Of a stretch of 64,000 bases of DNA, positions 54,959 to 63,729 are shown piece by piece. The stretch comes from Burkholderiales bacterium. Its GTDB lineage: Bacteria > Pseudomonadota > Gammaproteobacteria > Burkholderiales > Usitatibacteraceae. Under the pieces are notes generated by a model. It made no database searches, was not told the DNA's origin, and worked only from the letters and a program-made list of their open reading frames with translations. A program made the position numbers and the translations under genes. The first letter of the stretch is position 1; every line of letters begins with the position of its first letter. The stretch is from assembly GCA_019634955.1 (NCBI GenBank), contig JAHCAK010000017.1, positions 19,131-83,130 of the forward strand, in the 5' to 3' direction.

Positions 54959-57259
54959 ATGCCCGACCTCCTCGCAGGCCTGAATCCCGAGCAGCTTCGG
55001 GCCGTCACCCTTCCGCGCGAATCCGCCCTCATCCTCGCCGGCGCCGGCAGCGGCAAGACGCGCGTGCTCACCACGCGCATCGCGCACCTCATCCAGTCGG
55101 GGCAGGCGAGCCCGGCGGGCATCCTCGCCGTCACCTTCACCAACAAGGCCGCGCGCGAGATGCTCACGCGGCTGTCGGCGATGCTGCCCATCAACACGCG
55201 CGGCATGTGGGTGGGCACCTTCCACGGGCTGTGCAACCGGCTGCTGCGCACGCACCACCGGGAGGCGGGGCTGCCGCAGCTCTTCCAGATCCTCGATTCC
55301 GGCGACCAGCTCTCGATGGTGAAGCGCCTGGCCAAGGCGCAGAACCTCGACGAGGAGAAGTTCGCGCCCCGGCAGCTGCAGCACTTCATCAACAACTGCA
55401 AGGAATCGGGGCTTCGCGCCAACGCGGTGGAGGCGGGCGACGACTTCACGCGCCGCATGGTCGCCTTCTTCGCCGACTACGACGCGCAGTGCAACCGCGA
55501 GGGCGTGGTCGACTTCGCGGAGCTGCTGCTGCGCACCTTCGAGCTGCTCGCGCGCAACCTCGACCTCCTCACGCACTACCAGGAGCGCTTCCGCTACATC
55601 CTGGTGGACGAGTTCCAGGACACGAACAAGCTGCAGTACAAGTGGATCCGGATGCTCGCCGGGTCGAACGGGTGCGTGTTCGCGGTCGGGGACGACGATC
55701 AGTCGATTTACAGGTTCAGAGGCGCCGACGTCGGCAACATGAACGAGTTCCTGCGCGACTTCGGCGTGCGCGAGGTCGTGAAGCTGGAGCAGAACTACCG
55801 CTCCCAGGGCTCCATCCTGGATGCGGCCAACGCCGTCATCGCGCAGAACAAGGCGCGGCTGGGCAAGAACCTGTGGACGGCCGAGGGCCGCGGCGAGCCG
55901 CTTCGCGTCTACGCGGCCGCCAACGACGAGGAGGAGGCGCGCTTCGTCGTGGACGAGGTGAGGCAGCTGCACCGCGAGGGCATCGCGCTCGCCGACATGG
56001 CGCTCCTCTACCGGTCCAACGCGCAGTCGCGCATCCTCGAGCACGCGCTCTTCCGCGCCGGCATCGCCTACAAGGTCTACGGGGGCCTGCGCTTCTTCGA
56101 GCGCCAGGAGGTGAAGCACGCGCTCGCGTACCTGCGCCTCGCGGCCAACCCCGACGACGACGGGGCCTTCTCGCGCGTGGTGAACTTCCCGCCGCGCGGC
56201 ATCGGCGCGAGGACGATCGAGCAGCTTCAGGAGGCCGCGGCCGCCGGGCTGGGGAGCCTCTCGCGCGCGGCGCAGGCCGGCGCCGTGGGCGGGCGCGGCG
56301 GCACGGCTCTCGCGGGCTTCCTCGCCATCGTCGAGCGGCTGCGCAAGGGCGCGGAGACGCTCACCCTGCCGGAGCTCATCGACGAGGCGCTGGCCGCCTC
56401 GGGGCTCAAGGACCACTACGCCGCCGAGCGCGACGGGCAGGACCGCGTCGAGAACCTGAACGAGCTGGTGAACGCCGCGACCCTCTTCAACGAGGAGTTC
56501 GAGATCGGCGTGGAGCCCGCGGGCGAGGCGCAGGAGGACGTGGCGCCGGTGCCGGGCACGCACCAGCAGCAGGTGCTGGCGGCGTTCCTCTCGCACGCGA
56601 GCCTGGAGGCCGGCGAGCACGAGGCCGCCGCCGGCGAGGACGCGCTGCAGCTCATGACGGTGCACGCGTCCAAGGGCCTGGAGTTCGACGCGGTCTTCCT
56701 CGGCGGGCTCGAGGAGGGCCTCTTCCCCCACGACAACAGCCTGAACGAGGACGGCGGCATCGAGGAGGAGCGCCGCCTCATGTACGTGGCCATCACGCGC
56801 GCGAGGAAGCGCCTGTACCTCACCTACGCCGGCAGCCGCATGCTGCACGGGCAGCCGCGCTACGGCATCGTCTCGCGCTTCGTCGAGGAGATCCCCGCGG
56901 AGCTCTGCAAGTGGATCGTGCTGCCGGAGAAGCAGGCGTGGGCCGCGCCGCAGAAATCCGCCTGGGACAAGCCCGCGTGGGGCGGCGGCGGCCGCGGCGA
57001 GGCCTGGGCTTCCGGCGGCGGGCGGGCCCCGCGCGCGGACGCGAACCAGTACGCGACGGCGCCGCGGGCGAGCTTCGAGACCTCGCGCCCCGACGAGCAC
57101 CCCTTCGCCATCGGCGCGAACGTGCGCCACGCCAAGTTCGGCGAGGGTGTGGTGATCAACATCGAGGGCCGCGGGCTGGATGCCCGGGTTCAGGTTCGCT
57201 TCCGCGCCGAGGGCACCAAGTGGCTGGCGCTGCAGTACGCCAAGCTCACGCCGGCGTAG
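54959..57259 (+). CDS. uvrD: DNA helicase II UvrD
   Basis: 766-residue SF1A helicase for nucleotide-excision and mismatch repair. Motif I LAGAGSGKTRVLTTRI, Ia VTFTNKAAREM, II LVDEFQDTN, III GDDDQSIYRFRGAD, IV QNYRSQGSIL, V MTVHASKGLEFDAVFL and VI YVAITRARKRLYLTY are all intact. The C-terminal Tudor-like RNA-polymerase-binding domain (FAIGANVRHAKFGEGVV to the end) distinguishes UvrD/PcrA from Rep. A glycine-rich linker precedes it. Its 3' end overlaps the convergent BPSS1780-family gene by 14 bp. Confidence 0.95.
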   Translation: MPDLLAGLNPEQLRAVTLPRESALILAGAGSGKTRVLTTRIAHLIQSGQASPAGILAVTFTNKAAREMLTRLSAMLPINTRGMWVGTFHGLCNRLLRTHHREAGLPQLFQILDSGDQLSMVKRLAKAQNLDEEKFAPRQLQHFINNCKESGLRANAVEAGDDFTRRMVAFFADYDAQCNREGVVDFAELLLRTFELLARNLDLLTHYQERFRYILVDEFQDTNKLQYKWIRMLAGSNGCVFAVGDDDQSIYRFRGADVGNMNEFLRDFGVREVVKLEQNYRSQGSILDAANAVIAQNKARLGKNLWTAEGRGEPLRVYAAANDEEEARFVVDEVRQLHREGIALADMALLYRSNAQSRILEHALFRAGIAYKVYGGLRFFERQEVKHALAYLRLAANPDDDGAFSRVVNFPPRGIGARTIEQLQEAAAAGLGSLSRAAQAGAVGGRGGTALAGFLAIVERLRKGAETLTLPELIDEALAASGLKDHYAAERDGQDRVENLNELVNAATLFNEEFEIGVEPAGEAQEDVAPVPGTHQQQVLAAFLSHASLEAGEHEAAAGEDALQLMTVHASKGLEFDAVFLGGLEEGLFPHDNSLNEDGGIEEERRLMYVAITRARKRLYLTYAGSRMLHGQPRYGIVSRFVEEIPAELCKWIVLPEKQAWAAPQKSAWDKPAWGGGGRGEAWASGGGRAPRADANQYATAPRASFETSRPDEHPFAIGANVRHAKFGEGVVINIEGRGLDARVQVRFRAEGTKWLALQYAKLTPA

Positions 57260-57986
57260 GTTCCTCCGCGGGCGCCGCCTCCTCGAAGACCGCCGCGTAG
57301 CCCGTGTAGGTGCTCGCCACCATCATGGGGATGGCGACGATGAGCCCCAGCCCCCACGGCAGCGCCCCGGCCACGAACACCACGGTGAGCGCGACGCCGT
57401 AGGCGACCATGGCGCCGAGGTTCGACACCGCCGCGAAGAGGCTCCAGCGCACCGCGTGCGCGGTGGACAGGTCGTGGAAGGCGAGCAGCGCCGGCGCGAA
57501 CCACAGCGCGCCCTTCACCACGGCCGTGAGCACGAAACCCACCACGAGGATCCACTCCTTGCCCTTGAGCAGGCGGACGTAGTCGGCCACCGTGGCGATC
57601 TCCTCGTCGCCCGCGCCGGGCAGGCCCAGCATCGTGAGCAGCAGGATGATCGCGAGCTCGGCGGCGAGCAGGATCGCGCCCAGGTTCAGGAGCGCCCGCA
57701 GCGGCCGCTTGAAGCCGAGGAAGAGGTCGCCCATCTCGGGCGCCTCGCCGGCGAGCTGCTTGCGCGCGGTGATGGCGAAGCTCGCGAAGAAGACGGGCTG
57801 CAGGAGGTTCGCGACCACGCCGCCCACCAGCGGCACCATCACGAGCGCGAGCGTGATCATCATCCAGCCCGCCGAGAGCCCTGCCCAGACGAGCGGCGCG
57901 CGGCGGAAGTGGCGCCAGCCGCCGGCCAGCCACCCGGGGCCGCTCGAGGCGCGGACGTCGCGGACGCGGATCAGGGCTTCCGCCAC
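57246..57986 (-). CDS. BPSS1780-family multi-helix membrane protein
   Basis: 246 residues with about five or six hydrophobic segments (for example LVWAGLSAGWMMITLALVM and AAELAIILLLTMLG). The N-terminus RDVRASSGPGWLAGGWRHF is characteristic of the betaproteobacterial BPSS1780 membrane family, whose function is unknown. Start is GTG 57986. It follows thrB by four bases and ends inside the 3' end of uvrD on the opposite strand. Confidence 0.8.
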   Translation of the reverse strand: MAEALIRVRDVRASSGPGWLAGGWRHFRRAPLVWAGLSAGWMMITLALVMVPLVGGVVANLLQPVFFASFAITARKQLAGEAPEMGDLFLGFKRPLRALLNLGAILLAAELAIILLLTMLGLPGAGDEEIATVADYVRLLKGKEWILVVGFVLTAVVKGALWFAPALLAFHDLSTAHAVRWSLFAAVSNLGAMVAYGVALTVVFVAGALPWGLGLIVAIPMMVASTYTGYAAVFEEAAPAEEPTPA

Positions 57987-57990
57987 GGCG

Positions 57991-58941
57991 CTAGTCCCCG
58001 GCCGCGTCCAGCGGGCGGGCGTGGACGATGTGGTGCTCCAGCAGGCGGCGGGAGAAGGCGTGGTCCTTGGGGATCGTCATCTCCGAGGCCACCGGGAAGT
58101 GGTTGTACTCGAGGCGCCCCAGCCAGGTGCGCAGCGCCGCGCGCCGCAGCATCACGGGCCACAGCTCGCGCTCGAGGTCGGTGAGCGGGCGGTGCGCGTC
58201 GTAGCCGGCGAGGAAGGCCTCGGTGCGCTCGGGGTCCAGCGTGGCGAGGGAATCCGTGCACCAGTCGTTCACCGCGATGGCCACGTCGTAGAGCAGCGCG
58301 TCGTCGCAGGCGAAGTAGAAGTCGATCACGCCGCCCTCGCCTTCCTCGTCCCACAGCACGTTGTCGCGGAAGAGGTCGCCGTGGATCACGCCCTGCGGAA
58401 GCACGGTGTCGTCGTGCAGCGCCTGGTAGCGGTTCTCGGCGGCGAGCAGCTCGGCTTCGGCCGCGGAAAGGCGCGGCGCCACCTTCTGCGCGAACGACTC
58501 GCGCCAGGCCTGGCCGCGCCAGTTGGCGAGGCCCGCGTCGTACTCGAGCCCGGCCTCGTGGATGTCGGCGAGGATGCGGCCCACGGTGCGGCACTGCTCC
58601 GGCGTGGGCGAGAGGTGCGGCACGCCCGGAAGGCGCGTGACGATCACGGCCGGCTTGCCGGCCACCTCCGTGAGGAAACCGCCGCCCTGCAGCGCCATGG
58701 GCGCGGGGCAGCGGATGTCGTGCTCCGCGAGGTGGTGCATGAGCCCCACGTAGAAGGGCAGGTCCTCGCGCGGGATCTTCTCGAAGAGCGTGAGGACGTA
58801 GTGCCCCGTGGTGGTGTCGAGGAAGTAGTTGGTGTTCTCGATCCCCTGGGCGATGCCCTCGAGGCCCTCGAGCTCGCCGAGGGTGTAGCGCGCGAGGAGG
58901 GCGCGCGCCTCGTCGGGTGGGACTGGCGTGAAGACGGACAT
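57991..58941 (-). CDS. thrB: Homoserine kinase (APH-fold ThrB)
   Basis: 316 residues; phosphorylates homoserine for threonine synthesis. It is the aminoglycoside-phosphotransferase-fold type found in beta/alpha-proteobacteria, not the GHMP type. Visible: GIENTNYFLDTTTGHYVLTLFEK in two blocks near residue 33, catalytic GVIHGDLFRDNVLWDEE near 190 (Asp, Asn), and VIDFYFACDDALLYDVAIAV near 210 with the second metal Asp. Encoded between the DUF2782 gene and the BPSS1780 gene. Confidence 0.94.
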   Translation of the reverse strand: MSVFTPVPPDEARALLARYTLGELEGLEGIAQGIENTNYFLDTTTGHYVLTLFEKIPREDLPFYVGLMHHLAEHDIRCPAPMALQGGGFLTEVAGKPAVIVTRLPGVPHLSPTPEQCRTVGRILADIHEAGLEYDAGLANWRGQAWRESFAQKVAPRLSAAEAELLAAENRYQALHDDTVLPQGVIHGDLFRDNVLWDEEGEGGVIDFYFACDDALLYDVAIAVNDWCTDSLATLDPERTEAFLAGYDAHRPLTDLERELWPVMLRRAALRTWLGRLEYNHFPVASEMTIPKDHAFSRRLLEHHIVHARPLDAAGD

Positions 58942-58964
58942 TCAGGAAGACCCGTTGCGGAAGG

Positions 58965-59312
58965 CTAGAACTCGAGGAGCACCCACTGCGGCACGCGCAG
59001 GCCGGAATCCAGGTTGTCCTGGCGCGCGAATTGCCCGTCGCCCTTGTGGTCGATCAGCAGGTAGGGCCGGCCGTGGGCGGGCGTGACCTTCATCATGTAG
59101 AGCTTGCCCTTGATGCGGTACTCGGAGATCGTCCGGTCGCCCTCCTTGCGGATGGTGACCTGCGGCTCGAGCGCGGGGTCGCTCTCCACGACCGCGGGTG
59201 GCGGGGGCGGCTCCTCCAGGGGCTTCGTGCCCGGGGGCAGCGGCCGCGGCTGGGATTGCGCGAAGGCGCCGGCCGCGAAGGCGAGTGCGAGGGTGGCGAT
59301 GAGAAGGCGCAT
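58965..59312 (-). CDS. DUF2782 exported protein
   Basis: 115 residues. Signal peptide MRLLIATLALAFAAGAFA, then a Pro-rich spacer (PLEEPPPPPAVVE) and the DUF2782 core PQVTIRKEGDRTISEYRIKG plus LYMMKVTPAHGRPYLLID and VPQWVLLEF. The start is set at ATG 59312; an upstream ATG at 59345 would spoil the signal peptide. The DUF2782-thrB neighbourhood next to polA is typical of betaproteobacteria. Function unknown, periplasmic. Confidence 0.88.
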   Translation of the reverse strand: MRLLIATLALAFAAGAFAQSQPRPLPPGTKPLEEPPPPPAVVESDPALEPQVTIRKEGDRTISEYRIKGKLYMMKVTPAHGRPYLLIDHKGDGQFARQDNLDSGLRVPQWVLLEF

Positions 59313-59372
59313 GGCGGTGCCTGTCTGGAGATTCCAGTGTAGCACCGGCGGGGCGGGCGGGCCCCGCGCGCC

Positions 59373-60098
59373 TCACAGCATGTACTCGGCTTCGCGCTCG
59401 GAAGGCGTCGGGCCGAAGCCGCGCGTGTGGTAGTGGTCGAAGATCGCATCCACGATCGCGCGCGGGTCGTCGAGCACCTGCAGGAGATCGAGATCCCCGG
59501 GGCTCACCATGCCGTCGGCGGCGAGACGGTCGCGGATCCAGTCGGTCATGCCGCGCCAGAACTGCGTGCCCACGAGGATGAGCGGCACGCGCCGCACCTT
59601 GCCCGTCTGCACCAGGGTCAGCGCCTCGAACAGCTCGTCGAGCGTGCCGAAGCCGCCGGGCATCATCACGAAGGCCGAGGAGAGCTTCGTGAACATCACC
59701 TTGCGCGCGAAGAAGTGCTGGAAGGTGTGGGAGATGTCCTGGTAGGGGTTGGCGTGCTGCTCGTGCGGCAGCTGGATGTTGAGGCCCACGCTGGGGCTCG
59801 CGCCGGCGAAGGCGCCCTTGTTGGCCGCCTCCATGATGCCGGGGCCGCCGCCGGAGATGACGGCGAAGCCCGCGTCCGAGAGCCGCCGCGCGATGTCCTC
59901 GGCGAGGAGGTAGGTGGGCGAGCCGGGCTGCGCGCGCGCGCTGCCCCAGATGGTGACGGCCGGGTGGATCGAGCGCAGGCGCTCGGTGGCGGTCACGAAC
60001 TCTGCGATAATTTCGAACATCCGCCACGCCTCGCGCGCGGAGGACTGCACGCCGTGCGCGGCCTGCGATTCGTGCGGTTTCGGAATCTTGTCATGCAT
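59373..60098 (-). CDS. LOG-family Rossmann protein (TIGR00730 type)
   Basis: 241 residues. The nucleotide-binding motifs GGGPGIMEAANKGAF near residue 84 and PGGFGTLDELFEAL near 147 are the LONELY GUY signatures; proteins of this family are phosphoribohydrolases acting on 5'-nucleotide monophosphates. The N-terminal extension through REAWRMFEIIAEF fits homologues, so ATG 60098 is used rather than an internal ATG at 60020. Divergent from polA with only 20 bases between start codons, so the promoters overlap the coding regions. Confidence 0.9.
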   Translation of the reverse strand: MHDKIPKPHESQAAHGVQSSAREAWRMFEIIAEFVTATERLRSIHPAVTIWGSARAQPGSPTYLLAEDIARRLSDAGFAVISGGGPGIMEAANKGAFAGASPSVGLNIQLPHEQHANPYQDISHTFQHFFARKVMFTKLSSAFVMMPGGFGTLDELFEALTLVQTGKVRRVPLILVGTQFWRGMTDWIRDRLAADGMVSPGDLDLLQVLDDPRAIVDAIFDHYHTRGFGPTPSEREAEYML

Positions 60099-60118
60099 GA
60101 GGGGCCCCGGGCGGTGAG

Positions 60119-62884
60119 ATGAACGACACGAAGAAGCGCCTGCTGCTCGTCGACGCCTCGAGCTACCTCTTCCGCGCGTTCCACGCGATCCGGGAGCTGA
60201 GGAGCCCGTCGGGCGAGCCCACCAACGCCATCTTCGGCGTGGTGAACATGCTGCGGAAGCTCAAGCAGGATTACCCCTCGGATTATATCGCCGCGGTCTT
60301 CGACCCCAAGGGCAGGACCTTCCGCGACGACATCTACCCGGAATACAAGGCCAACCGGCAGGCGATGCCCGAGGACCTCGCCGCGCAGGTCGAGCCGCTC
60401 TTCGAGACGATCCGCGCGCTGGGCTGGCCGCTCGTGATCGTGGACGGCGTGGAGGCCGACGACGTGATCGGCACGCTCGCGCGCCATGCCGAGGGCACGC
60501 ACGGCTGGGACACGCTCATCTCCACGGGCGACAAGGACCTCACCCAGCTCGTCAGCACGCGCATCACCTGGATGAACACGATGTCCAACGAGGTGCTCGA
60601 CCCGAAGGGCGTGGAGGCCAAGTTCGGCGTGCCGCCGGATCGCATCATCGACTACCTCGCGCTCATGGGGGATGCGGTCGACAACGTGCCCGGCGTGGAC
60701 AAGGTGGGGCCGAAGACGGCCGCCAAGCTCATCCAGGAGTACGGCTCCCTCGAGGGCGTGATGGCCCACGCCGGCGAGGTGAAGGGTGTCGTCGGCGAGA
60801 ACCTGCGCAAGGCCCTCGACTGGCTGCCGACGGGCCGAACGCTCCTCACGGTGAAGACGGACGTGGCGCTTCCCTTCGACATCGAGTCGCTGGTGGAGCG
60901 CGAGCCGGACCGCGACAAGCTCGCCGCGCTCTACGAGCGGTTCGGGTTCCGGGGGATGCGCGAGGCGCTGCTGAAGGGAGAGGAGGGCGAGGCGCCGGCG
61001 GCGAAGTCCGAGATGCCGCGGCAGGCGCCGGCCGGCCATGCCCACGCGCAACCCCCCTCCTCGGCGATCTTCGTCGCCACCCGCCGTTACGAGACCATCC
61101 TCGACATGGCCGGCCTCGAACGCTGGATCGCGAAGCTCGATGCGGCGGAACTCACCTGCTTCGACACCGAGACCACGAGCCTCGACCCGATGGCCGCGCA
61201 GCTCGTGGGCCTGTCGTTCTGCGTGGCGGCGGGCGAGGCCTGCTACATCCCGCTCGCGCACCGCTACCCGGGCGCGCCGGACCAGCTCGACCGGGATGCC
61301 GTGCTCGCGCGGCTGAAGCCCTGGTTCGAGAGCGCCGCGCGCGCCAAGGTGGGCCAGAACGCCAAGTACGACTGCCACGTGCTCGCCAATTGCGGCATCG
61401 CGGTGGCCGGCGTCTCGCACGACACGCTGCTCGCCTCCTACGTGCTGGAGAGCCACCAGCGCCACGACATGGATTCGCTCGCCATGCGCCACCTCGGCGC
61501 GAAGACCATCCTCTACGAGGAGGTGGCGGGCAAGGGCGCGTCCTCCATCCCCTTCGACCAGGTGAGCGTCGAGCGCGCGACCGAGTACTCGGCCGAGGAC
61601 GCCGACGTCACCTTCCAGCTGCACGGGGCGCTCTGGCCGCGGATCGAATCCGACGCGAAGCTGCGCCACATCTACGCGGACATCGAGATCCCCGTCTCGG
61701 GCGTGCTGCTGGCGATGGAGCGCAACGGCGTGCTCATCGATTCCGCGCTGCTGGCGACGCAGGGCAACGAGCTGGGCGTGAAGATGATGGAGCTGGAGCG
61801 AAAGGCGCACGAGCTCGCCGGCCAGCCCTTCAACCTCGCGAGCCCCAAGCAGCTGGGCGAGATCCTCTTCGGGCAACTGAAGCTCCCCGTGGTGAAGAAG
61901 ACGCCCTCGGGCGCGCCCTCCACGGACGAGGAGGTGCTGGAGAAGCTGGCGCTCGACCACCCGCTGCCCAAGGCGCTGCTGGAGCACCGCGGGCTTTCCA
62001 AGCTCAAGAGCACCTACACCGACAAGCTGCCGCGCATGGTGAACCCGCGCACCGGCCGCGTGCACACCAACTACGCGCAGGCGGTTGCCGTCACGGGGCG
62101 GCTCTCGTCCACCGACCCGAACCTGCAGAACATCCCGGTGCGCACGGCCGAGGGGCGGCGCATCCGGGAGGCGTTCGTGGCCCCGCCGGGCTCGCGCATC
62201 GTCTCGGCGGACTACTCGCAGATCGAGCTTCGCATCATGGCGCACCTCTCCGGGGACAGGAGCCTCATCGACGCCTTCGCCGCCGGCGAGGACATCCACC
62301 GCCACACCGCGAGCGAGGTGTTCGGCGTGTCGCTCGCGGAAGTGAACGCCGAACAGCGCCGCTACGCCAAGGTGATCAACTTCGGCCTCATCTACGGCAT
62401 GTCTGCCTTCGGCCTGGCGCGCGAACTCGGCCTCGAGCGGCAGGCGGCCGCGGCCTACATCGACCGCTACTTCGCCCGCTATCCCGGCGTGGCGAACTAC
62501 ATGGAAGCAACGCGCAAGCTGGCCCGCGACAAGGGCTATGTCGAGACGGTCTTCGGCCGCCGCCTCTGGCTGCCCGAGATAAAGTCAGCCGCCGTGGGAC
62601 GGCGCCAGGCCGCCGAACGCGCCGCCATCAACGCGCCCATGCAGGGCACCGCCGCCGACCTCATCAAGCTGGCCATGATCGCCGTGCAGCGCTGGCTCGA
62701 CGAGTCGGGCATGGCGACGCAGCTGATCCTGCAGGTGCACGACGAACTGGTGCTGGAAGTGCCGGAAGGCGAGCTTGAGGCCGTGCGCCGCGAACTGCCG
62801 AAGCTGATGGCGGGCGTGGCTCAGCTCTCGGTACCGCTGCTGGCGGAAGTCGGCGTGGGCGACAACTGGGATGAGGCTCATTGA
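60119..62884 (+). CDS. polA: DNA polymerase I
   Basis: 921 residues. The 5' nuclease domain (LLLVDASSYLFRAFHAI at the start, VIVDGVEADDVIG, STGDKDLTQLV, DYLALMGDAVDNVPGV) is complete. The 3'-5' exonuclease keeps its metal ligands (CFDTETTS, QNAKYDCHVL, SAEDADVT), so proofreading is probably active. Polymerase motifs: A SADYSQIELRIMAHLS, B RRYAKVINFGLIYG, C LQVHDELVLEVP. Glu codons switch from almost all GAG to mostly GAA from about 62,330 onward, suggesting recombination or an assembly joint near the 3' end, although the protein remains normal. Start at ATG 60119. Confidence 0.97.
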   Translation: MNDTKKRLLLVDASSYLFRAFHAIRELRSPSGEPTNAIFGVVNMLRKLKQDYPSDYIAAVFDPKGRTFRDDIYPEYKANRQAMPEDLAAQVEPLFETIRALGWPLVIVDGVEADDVIGTLARHAEGTHGWDTLISTGDKDLTQLVSTRITWMNTMSNEVLDPKGVEAKFGVPPDRIIDYLALMGDAVDNVPGVDKVGPKTAAKLIQEYGSLEGVMAHAGEVKGVVGENLRKALDWLPTGRTLLTVKTDVALPFDIESLVEREPDRDKLAALYERFGFRGMREALLKGEEGEAPAAKSEMPRQAPAGHAHAQPPSSAIFVATRRYETILDMAGLERWIAKLDAAELTCFDTETTSLDPMAAQLVGLSFCVAAGEACYIPLAHRYPGAPDQLDRDAVLARLKPWFESAARAKVGQNAKYDCHVLANCGIAVAGVSHDTLLASYVLESHQRHDMDSLAMRHLGAKTILYEEVAGKGASSIPFDQVSVERATEYSAEDADVTFQLHGALWPRIESDAKLRHIYADIEIPVSGVLLAMERNGVLIDSALLATQGNELGVKMMELERKAHELAGQPFNLASPKQLGEILFGQLKLPVVKKTPSGAPSTDEEVLEKLALDHPLPKALLEHRGLSKLKSTYTDKLPRMVNPRTGRVHTNYAQAVAVTGRLSSTDPNLQNIPVRTAEGRRIREAFVAPPGSRIVSADYSQIELRIMAHLSGDRSLIDAFAAGEDIHRHTASEVFGVSLAEVNAEQRRYAKVINFGLIYGMSAFGLARELGLERQAAAAYIDRYFARYPGVANYMEATRKLARDKGYVETVFGRRLWLPEIKSAAVGRRQAAERAAINAPMQGTAADLIKLAMIAVQRWLDESGMATQLILQVHDELVLEVPEGELEAVRRELPKLMAGVAQLSVPLLAEVGVGDNWDEAH

Positions 62885-63039
62885 ACTCCAGAAATGGAGA
62901 ATCCGTGTTATTGGTTTGGCCTGCCTGACAAAATCACTTGCAAGCCAAAGTAGTACAATGGCATGATATGAAAATTCATTTTCTGCTTGACGCCAAACCT
63001 CGCCTACCCGCAGCAAAAAACACCAGAGAGGAAGAATAA

Positions 63040-63582
63040 ATGAGAGCAGTGCTTTGTTTTCTATCGGTGCTCGCAATAGGGGGATGCTCGACTTACATGC
63101 CGCAGCGATACAGCATTTCTGCCGACAACAATGTGGCTTTGAAGGCTATTGGGGTGGGGAACATTAATGTAGGCTCATTCAAGGGCCCGGCCAGTTTCGA
63201 CAACAGCTGCCGGGCTGCAGGGCCCATTTCTCCTCCTGACAACATGAGCTTTGAGGCATACATACAAAAAGCGCTTGCCGATGAGCTGAAGGTTGCGGGC
63301 CTGTTCAACGACAAAACACCGACGGTCACTCTTTCAGGGTTGGTTGATCACCTGGAGTTCTCGTCATCCCGTGGTCTCACGGGGGGGTCATGGAGCATTG
63401 GATTGCGCGTGAACTCATCGAACGGCAAGTCGCTCCATGTTGCCGAGCACTATGAGTTCAATAGCGGTTTCATAGCTGATACGGCGTGCAAGCAAACCGC
63501 CGAAGCGTACTTGCCAGCAGTGCAGAACCTCATAAGCAAACTCATTGGCTCACCGGAGTTCAAAGGACTCCTCATGCCGTAA
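63040..63582 (+). CDS. Lipoprotein of unknown function in AT-richer DNA
   Basis: 180 residues. Signal peptide with lipobox AIGGC (MRAVLCFLSVLAIGGCSTYM), so lipidation at Cys16 is expected. The body suggests a YajG/LPS-type small lipoprotein: VALKAIGVGNINVGSFKGP, then YIQKALADELKVAGLFND and VTLSGLVDHLEFSS. Base composition is much lower in G+C than its neighbours and codons such as AAA, ATT and TTT are common, pointing to acquired DNA. AGAGAGGAA precedes ATG 63040. It stands alone; role unknown. Confidence 0.75.
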   Translation: MRAVLCFLSVLAIGGCSTYMPQRYSISADNNVALKAIGVGNINVGSFKGPASFDNSCRAAGPISPPDNMSFEAYIQKALADELKVAGLFNDKTPTVTLSGLVDHLEFSSSRGLTGGSWSIGLRVNSSNGKSLHVAEHYEFNSGFIADTACKQTAEAYLPAVQNLISKLIGSPEFKGLLMP

Positions 63583-63729
63583 CAAAGGCCAACAACTTCG
63601 CAACTTTGCTTCAAGGCAGGGCATCCCCACCTTCAGGAAGTCAGCTCTCCTCAAGCACACTCAAGAGATAGCGCCCACAAGCGAAAGAGTACCGAAGTCG
63701 TATTCTTAATCCGCCTGCACCGGAAAGGC

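Noticed and set aside
62938..62969. Promoter candidates TTGCAA with TACAAT or TGATAT before the lipoprotein gene
   Set aside because: Spacings of 10 and 20 bases do not fit sigma-70; AT-rich DNA gives such hexamers by chance.
62585..63076. 163-codon minus-strand open frame over the polA 3' end and the following gap
   Set aside because: Mostly antisense to polA motif C; no ribosome-binding site or domain, and the upstream part lies in the lipoprotein's leader.
63486..63671. 61-codon plus-strand frame after the lipoprotein gene
   Set aside because: Begins inside the lipoprotein gene in another frame, lacks a ribosome-binding site and shows no family features.
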